A stretch of DNA of 37,372 bases from Caldilineales bacterium. GTDB taxonomy: Bacteria; Chloroflexota; Anaerolineae; J102. The stretch's first letter is position 1; each line of letters starts with the position of its first letter. Positions 32,726 through 37,372 of this stretch are shown here, in pieces. The position numbers and the translations under genes were made by a program. The stretch is taken from positions 1 to 37,372 of the forward strand of contig JAIBAP010000058.1 of NCBI GenBank assembly GCA_019695115.1. The letters are read 5' to 3'. A model generated the notes under the pieces. The model searched no databases and was not told the origin of the DNA. It was given only the letters and a program-made list of their open reading frames with translations.

Positions 32726-33313
32726 ATGAACACGACCATCCCGGTCTACACCATCGGCTACGGCGCCCGCACCATCGACGCCTTTCTCGATCTCCTGGCC
32801 GGCTACGAGATCGGCTACCTGATCGACATCCGCAGCGCGCCCTACTCGCGCTTCAAGCCGGAGTTCGGTCGCGAGGCGCTGGAGAGGGAATTGCGGCGGC
32901 GCGGCATCCGCTATGTCTTTCTGGGCCAGCAGCTGGGCGGCCGGCCGGATGACCCCGACTGCTATGTGGAGGATGGCGGCGAGGGCGAGGGGGCGCGCAA
33001 GGTCGATTACGAGCGGGTGAAGCAGAAGGATTTCTATCAGCAGGGTCTGGGGCGGGTCAAGAACGCCTTCGACCAGCAATTGCGCGTCGTCCTCATGTGC
33101 AGCGAGGGCAAGCCCGAAAATTGTCATCGCAGCAAATTGATCGGCGCTTCGCTCGAGGCGATGGGCATCTCCGTCGCCCACATCGACGAGAACGACGAGT
33201 TGCAAACCCAGGCTGCCGTCATCACCCGGCTGACGGCCGGGCAACTGAGTCTGTTCGACATGACTTTCACCTCGCGCAAGCGTTACGGCGGCAAGGAGGA
33301 GGAAGATGACTGA
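32726..33313 (+). CDS. DUF488 domain protein (first of pair)
   Basis: A 195-residue protein. It begins [17 protein letters not shown] and continues [16 protein letters not shown], then a conserved L-G-G-R-P, and later [16 protein letters not shown], a cysteine pair with C-H-R typical of DUF488. The function of the family is not established, but members are often found near nucleic-acid-processing genes. It overlaps the next DUF488 gene by 8 bp, so the pair is coupled, and lies upstream of a RecQ-family helicase. Confidence 0.88.
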   Translation: MNTTIPVYTIGYGARTIDAFLDLLAGYEIGYLIDIRSAPYSRFKPEFGREALERELRRRGIRYVFLGQQLGGRPDDPDCYVEDGGEGEGARKVDYERVKQKDFYQQGLGRVKNAFDQQLRVVLMCSEGKPENCHRSKLIGASLEAMGISVAHIDENDELQTQAAVITRLTAGQLSLFDMTFTSRKRYGGKEEEDD

Positions 33314-33791
33314 GTTTGTCACCATCGGCGCTTTTGGCTGGACGGAAGCGGCGTTCTTCGGGGCGCTCACCGCGGCCGGGGTGAGTGTTTTCTGCGATCT
33401 GCGGCGGCGGCGGGGCGTGCGAGGGGCCGACTATGCCTTCGTCAACAGCCTTCGTCTGCAAGACCGCCTGGCCCAGCTCGGCATCCGCTATCTCCACCGC
33501 CTGGATCTGGCCCCCACCCTGGCCGTGCGCCAGGTTCAGCATGATGCCGACGACGCCAGCAAGACGGCCAAACGCCAGCGCACGACCCTCAGCCCGGATT
33601 TTGCCGCCGCCTACCAGCGCCAGTGTCTGGCCGGCTTCGACAGCGCCGGCTTCCTGGCCGAGCTTGGCCCGGATGCGGGCGTGGTGGCGCTCTTTTGCGT
33701 CGAGCGCGAGGCGGCTGCCTGCCATCGCTCGTTGCTGGCGGCGCGGCTGGAGCGCGACCTGGGCCTCACCGTCCGCCATCTTCTGCCCTGA
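33306..33791 (+). CDS. DUF488 domain protein (second of pair, diverged)
   Basis: A 161-residue protein. It starts [15 protein letters not shown] and has [13 protein letters not shown], then [12 protein letters not shown], so the C-H-R motif is kept while the N-terminal part differs from the first copy. It may pair with the first as a heterodimer, which is inference. Translational coupling through an 8-bp overlap with the previous gene supports a joint function. Confidence 0.83.
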   Translation: MTEFVTIGAFGWTEAAFFGALTAAGVSVFCDLRRRRGVRGADYAFVNSLRLQDRLAQLGIRYLHRLDLAPTLAVRQVQHDADDASKTAKRQRTTLSPDFAAAYQRQCLAGFDSAGFLAELGPDAGVVALFCVEREAAACHRSLLAARLERDLGLTVRHLLP

Positions 33792-33833
33792 GTTTTTGAT
33801 CCGCGAAGGGCGCGAAGAGACGCGAAGGGAGGC

Positions 33834-34044
33834 GTGAAATGTGAGGCGTGAGGCGTGAGGCGTGAAACGTGAGGCGTGAGGCGTGAAACGTGAGGCGTGA
33901 GGCGTGAAACGTGAGAAGACGGCGCCCAACTTCACGCACCACGGAACACGGAACACGCACCACGCACCACAAAACACGGAACACGCACCACGGAACACGC
34001 ACCACGCACCACGGAACCCGGAACACGCACCACGGAACCCGGAA
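33834..34044. repeat. Heptamer repeat locus 4 (two convergent arrays)
   Basis: Twelve consecutive heptamers of GTGAGGC/GTGAAAC type (33834-33917; on the minus strand CACGCCT/CACGTTT) are followed, after GACGGCGCCCAACTT, by sixteen uninterrupted plus-strand heptamers, CACGCAC, CACGGAA, CCCGGAA and one CACAAAA (33933-34044), ending 13 bp before the RecQ start. The fragment GATCCGCGAAGGGCGCGAAG at 33799-33818 is another simple repeat just before it. Confidence 0.92.
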
Positions 34045-34057
34045 CTTCTCAACTCCC

Positions 34058-37021
34058 ATGAAGACCAACGTCCTGATCGTCGCCAAAACTCGTCGCGGCG
34101 CCGGCGCCTGTGTGGGCGGCATTGCCGAGGACGGGCGCAGCCTGCGCCTGGAAGCCTTCGACGCCGGGCACAACGAACATGCCGGGCTGGAGTACCAGGT
34201 GGGGGAGTGGTGGGAGGTGGAGGCAAGCCAGCCGGCCCGGATCATCCCGCCGCATGTCGAGAATACCGTCGTCCATCAGAAGCGCAAGGTGGGGGCCGAA
34301 GCCGACCCCATCGCCCACATCACCGCCCACATGCCGCCCAAGAGCGGCGGGCCGGAGGTGCTGTACGAGGGCCTGGCGCAGGCAGCGCCCGGCGGGCCGT
34401 TGTACATCGCCGCCAGCAAGGGGTTGCCGCCCTACAGCACGATGTTCTGGCAGCCCGACCGCCCGTTGCAGCGCGACGGCGACGCCAAACGCATCCGCTA
34501 TCGCTATCCCACCGCCGGCGGCGGCTGCACCCTCACCTTCGTCGGTTTTCAGGAGCCGGTCGAGGTCATCCCGGCGGGGGCGCTGCTGCGCGTCTCGTTG
34601 GCGCACTGGTGGCGTCCGGCCGACCGGCCCGATGACGAACTGCGTTGCTATGTCCAGCTTTCGGGCTGGTTCTTGCCTGCTGCCGGGGCCAGCGCGTCGG
34701 TGGTTCCGGCGACGATGCCCGCGCCCGCGGCGCCTGCCTCCTCCGATCCTTCGTTTCACTCAGAGCCTGCCCTGAACGAAGTGAAGGGACAAGCTCTGCC
34801 ATCCTTCGTTTCACTCAGGACAAGCTCTGCCGCCCGCCATCTGCTCAAATCTGTCTTCGGCTACGATTCCTTCTGGCCGCTGCAAGAGGAAATCGTTGCC
34901 AACATCCTCCAGCGCCGCGACACGCTGGTGATCATGCCCACGGGGGGCGGCAAGTCGCTGTGCTATCAGCTCCCGGCCCTGGTCTTCGACGGCCTGACGG
35001 TGGTCATTTCGCCGCTGATCGCCCTCATGCAAGACCAGGTGGACGGGCTGCGCGAGATGGGCGCTCCGGCCATCTTCCTCAACAGCACGCTGGACTATCC
35101 CAACTACGTCGCCGCCATGCACCGCGTCCGCGCTGGCGAGATCAAGCTGCTCTATCTGGCGCCAGAGACGCTGCTGCGGCCCGAAACCCTGCTTCTGCTC
35201 GACCAATCGCAGGTGACGGCGCTGGTGATCGACGAAGCGCACTGCATCTCGGAGTGGGGCCACGATTTCCGCACCGAGTATCGCCAGCTGTTGCCCGTTC
35301 GCCGTCGCTATCCCGCCGCCGTCTGTGTGGCCCTGACGGCCACGGCCACGCCGCGCGTCCAGCAGGACATCAAGCACATCCTGGGCCTCGCCGAATCGAA
35401 CAGCTTTGTCGCCAGCTTCGACCGGCCCAATCTCCACCTGGGCGTACAACTGCGCAGCGAGGGGCTGAAGCAGACGGTGGAGTTCCTGGAGGCGCATCGC
35501 GGGCAGCCGGGCATCATCTATTGCAGCACGCGCGGGCAGGTGGATGAGCTGGCGGCGGCCCTGCAAGCGCAGGGGTGGCCGGCCCTTGCCTACCATGCCG
35601 GGATGGAGGACGCCGCCCGCAAGGAGCACCAAAATCGTTTCATCCGCGGGGACGATGTGGTGATGGTGGCCACCATTGCCTTTGGCATGGGCATCGACAA
35701 GCCCAATGTGCGTTTTGTCCTCCACTACAACCTGCCGCAGAGCCTGGAAAACTATTACCAGGAGGTCGGGCGGGCCGGGCGCGATGGCGAGCGGGCCGAT
35801 TGCCTGTTGCTGTTCAGCCAGGCAGATGTGCATACCATCCATCATTTCATCGACGAGGGCGCGCCGTCGGAGCGCAAGGGGCGCATCGCCCGGCTGCAAG
35901 ACCTGGTGAACTATGTGCAGACGGATGTCTGCCGGCGGGCGCCGCTGCTGCACTACTTCGGCGAGACGCGGGCCGACGAGCCGTGCGGCGCTTGCGACAA
36001 CTGCGTGGCCCAGGCGCAGGTTGGCGAAGGCGAGCGCGTGGATGTGACCATCCCGGCGCAGAAGTTCCTGTCCTGCGTCAAGCGCACGGGCGAGGTGTTT
36101 GGCGTCGGCCATATCATCGACGTGCTGCGCGGGTCGCAGGCCAAAGAAGTGCTGTCGCGGCGCCACGACCAGCTTTCGACCTACGGCATCGGCAAGGAGT
36201 TCACCGCCCGGCAGTGGCGCTATCTGGCCCAGCAGTTCATCAGCCAGGGTCTGCTCCAGCAGGATCTGCAGCACGGCAGCCTGCGGCTGACGCCCAAGTC
36301 CTGGCAGGTGTTCAAGGGCGAGCCAGTGGCAGTGATCATGGAGCGGGCGAGGGCGGCCGGGCCGGCGACCGCCGCCAGCTATGACGCCATTCTGTTCGAG
36401 CAGTTGCGCGGGTTGCGGGCCGAACTGGCAGCAGCAGCCGATGTCCCGCCCTACATCATCTTCCATGACCGCACGCTGATGGAGATGGCCACTTACTTCC
36501 CGCAATCGCGCCAGGCCCTCCTGTCTCTGGATGGCGTCGGCGAGCGCAAGCTCGAACGTTATGGCGAGGCGTTCCTGGCTTTGTTGCGCCGCTACTGCAC
36601 CGAAAACGGACTGCAAGAACGCCCGCGCGTGGCCCTGGCCTCGCTTCCGTCCCTGAAAGTCGATTCCGGCAAGCGGCGTTTCCAGGAGGTCGGCGAGTTG
36701 TTCGTCGCCGGCAGTTCTATCGCCGACTTGCAGGCGCTGTACGGCGTGCAGCGAGGCACGATCATCACCCATCTGGTCGATTACCGGCGGGCGGGCGGCG
36801 AAGTGGACGGCGAGCGGGTGCTGCTGGCCTCGACCCTCTCGCCCGCCGAGCAGGAGCGCGTCCTGAGTGTGCTGGCCGAGCTTGGCTCCGGCTCGTTGCG
36901 TCCGGTTTTCGATGCGTTGGGTGGGGCGATCACATGGGAGGACTTGCATCTGATGCGGTTGTATTACGAAGCGACGCGCACAAGGAGGGACGATAGCGTT
37001 TCCCTCGTCTCGGCCGGTTGA
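34058..37021 (+). CDS. recQ: RecQ-family ATP-dependent DNA helicase with N-terminal dual-OB-like domain
   Basis: A 987-residue protein from ATG 34058; the same frame extends further upstream only through heptamer repeats. Residues 1-225 begin T-N-V-L-I-V-A-K-T-R-R-G-A-G-A-C-V-G-G-I and resemble a dual OB-like domain often encoded next to DUF488. A linker of about 30 residues (230-258) comes from a dispersed repeat. The RecQ helicase follows: motif I with T-G-G-G-K-S near 295, V-I-D-E-A-H near 390, T-A-T-A-T-P near 428, the C-terminal helicase domain with Y-H-A-G-M and V-G-R-A-G-R-D-G near 573, zinc cysteines (C-x-x-C-x-x-C) around 645, RQC (660-750), HRDC (770-850) and a final HTH_40 domain. 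It unwinds DNA 3' to 5'. The upstream DUF488 genes are on the same strand. Confidence 0.9.
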   Translation: MKTNVLIVAKTRRGAGACVGGIAEDGRSLRLEAFDAGHNEHAGLEYQVGEWWEVEASQPARIIPPHVENTVVHQKRKVGAEADPIAHITAHMPPKSGGPEVLYEGLAQAAPGGPLYIAASKGLPPYSTMFWQPDRPLQRDGDAKRIRYRYPTAGGGCTLTFVGFQEPVEVIPAGALLRVSLAHWWRPADRPDDELRCYVQLSGWFLPAAGASASVVPATMPAPAAPASSDPSFHSEPALNEVKGQALPSFVSLRTSSAARHLLKSVFGYDSFWPLQEEIVANILQRRDTLVIMPTGGGKSLCYQLPALVFDGLTVVISPLIALMQDQVDGLREMGAPAIFLNSTLDYPNYVAAMHRVRAGEIKLLYLAPETLLRPETLLLLDQSQVTALVIDEAHCISEWGHDFRTEYRQLLPVRRRYPAAVCVALTATATPRVQQDIKHILGLAESNSFVASFDRPNLHLGVQLRSEGLKQTVEFLEAHRGQPGIIYCSTRGQVDELAAALQAQGWPALAYHAGMEDAARKEHQNRFIRGDDVVMVATIAFGMGIDKPNVRFVLHYNLPQSLENYYQEVGRAGRDGERADCLLLFSQADVHTIHHFIDEGAPSERKGRIARLQDLVNYVQTDVCRRAPLLHYFGETRADEPCGACDNCVAQAQVGEGERVDVTIPAQKFLSCVKRTGEVFGVGHIIDVLRGSQAKEVLSRRHDQLSTYGIGKEFTARQWRYLAQQFISQGLLQQDLQHGSLRLTPKSWQVFKGEPVAVIMERARAAGPATAASYDAILFEQLRGLRAELAAAADVPPYIIFHDRTLMEMATYFPQSRQALLSLDGVGERKLERYGEAFLALLRRYCTENGLQERPRVALASLPSLKVDSGKRRFQEVGELFVAGSSIADLQALYGVQRGTIITHLVDYRRAGGEVDGERVLLASTLSPAEQERVLSVLAELGSGSLRPVFDALGGAITWEDLHLMRLYYEATRTRRDDSVSLVSAG
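34745..34830 (+). repeat. Dispersed repeat within the RecQ fusion coding sequence
   Basis: ATCCTTCGTTTCACTCAG and ACAAGCTCTGCC occur twice in tandem (34746-34800 and 34801-34830). The second copy reads TCACTCAGGACAAGCTCTG, close to TGTTCAGGACAAGCTCTG in the terminal inverted repeat. The repeat is read in frame and encodes the linker between the OB-like and helicase domains. Confidence 0.75.
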
Positions 37022-37191
37022 TCATCCCCCGTCTATGTTCTGGCTTCATGGCCAAACCTTATCTGTGTTTCCCCCAGGGCTTTCCGTTTCTCATTTGATG
37101 CAAGAGAACTCCTCGATAGTGTGTCATGCTGAGTGAAACGAAGCATCTGCGGGTCAATCGGCCAACTTACATGGTGAAGACCATACCAGCG
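37022..37191. other. Noncoding tail with dispersed-repeat fragment
   Basis: TGTCATGCTGAGTGAAACGA at 37122-37141, continuing AGCATCTGCG, resembles a repeat type common in many bacterial genomes. No gene is seen. It directly follows the RecQ stop and leads to the inverted repeat. Confidence 0.5.
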
Positions 37192-37372
37192 AAGCATCCA
37201 TTCGCTACGCTCAGAGCTTGTCCTGAACACAGTGAAGGAACAGGTTCTCGCGCGTCTTAGGTCAGCACTAACGGAAAGGCATCATACAATTCATGAGATT
37301 TGGATGGCCCACGCGAGAACCTGTTCCTTCACTGTGTTCAGGACAAGCTCTGAGCGTAGCGAATGGATGCTT
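37192..37372. repeat. Perfect 61-bp inverted repeat at window end
   Basis: The left arm (37192-37252) and right arm (37312-37372) are exact reverse complements of each other, separated by 59 bp. The right arm ends with the last base of the window, so it may continue or may be an assembly fold-back. Its inner part, GAACAGGTTCTCGCG, is AT-balanced and no ORF fills the spacer. Confidence 0.88.

Noticed and set aside
33834-34044. CRISPR array
   Set aside because: Units are 7 bp with no spacers and no cas genes are present.
33911-34057. Histidine/threonine-rich N-terminal extension of the RecQ fusion
   Set aside because: It is entirely heptamer repeat read in frame; a 7-bp period cycles through all reading frames, so every frame stays open without selection.

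Overview
The window is a high-GC bacterial segment. Its host genes carry several cobalamin-type radical SAM proteins, a CarH-like regulator, a PEP-CTERM protein and heptamer repeats of a kind I associate with Chloroflexota (Anaerolineae-like). That assignment is inference; no rRNA gene is present to settle it.

Region 1 (1-4043) is a run of five integron gene cassettes, all read left to right, each closed by an attC-like site. Cargo in order: a DUF1801 protein, a membrane-anchored methyltransferase, a BrnT toxin with its antitoxin, a second methyltransferase and a NUDIX hydrolase. No integrase is in the window; attI and intI should lie left of base 1. Cassettes 1 and 2 are visibly AT-rich compared with the host DNA.

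Region 2 (4131-6350) is host DNA on the plus strand: a dienelactone-hydrolase-like enzyme, a 56-residue membrane protein, an isoprenylcysteine-methyltransferase-like membrane protein and a four-helix membrane protein.

Region 3 (6363-13907, minus) runs proS, a small-domain methyltransferase, a B12-type radical SAM enzyme, an alkaline-phosphatase-fold phosphodiesterase and a GT-C glycosyltransferase, the last two overlapping by 4 bp. Heptamer repeats and hairpin repeats sit between the first genes.

Region 4 (14080-21342) has an unknown gene and rarD on plus. On minus it has a nucleotidyltransferase, two B12-type radical SAM enzymes, an F420/PPOX-type protein, a methyltransferase and a SelW/Rdx gene at 15459-15737 with an in-frame UGA where the family has the second Cys of CxxC. 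That gene is invisible to a standard ORF caller and is probably a selenoprotein.

Region 5 (21498-25284) holds a DUF420-like protein, a ScyD-like PEP-CTERM protein, a secreted TolB-like propeller and two serine tRNAs with a strong promoter and a shared bidirectional terminator.

Region 6 (25411-29779, plus) looks like a light-controlled repair operon: a CarH/LitR-like B12 photoreceptor repressor, a TIGR01777 epimerase, an SRPBCC-like protein and a DNA photolyase. Directly repeated operator-like boxes lie at the carH promoter.

Region 7 (29864-32708) is an MFS transporter divergent from a sulfatase. Region 8 (32726-37021, plus) is two tandem DUF488 proteins followed by a 987-residue RecQ helicase with an extra N-terminal dual-OB-like domain, a candidate nucleic-acid processing or defence module. 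Its interdomain linker is encoded by a dispersed repeat. The window ends in a perfect 61-bp inverted repeat.
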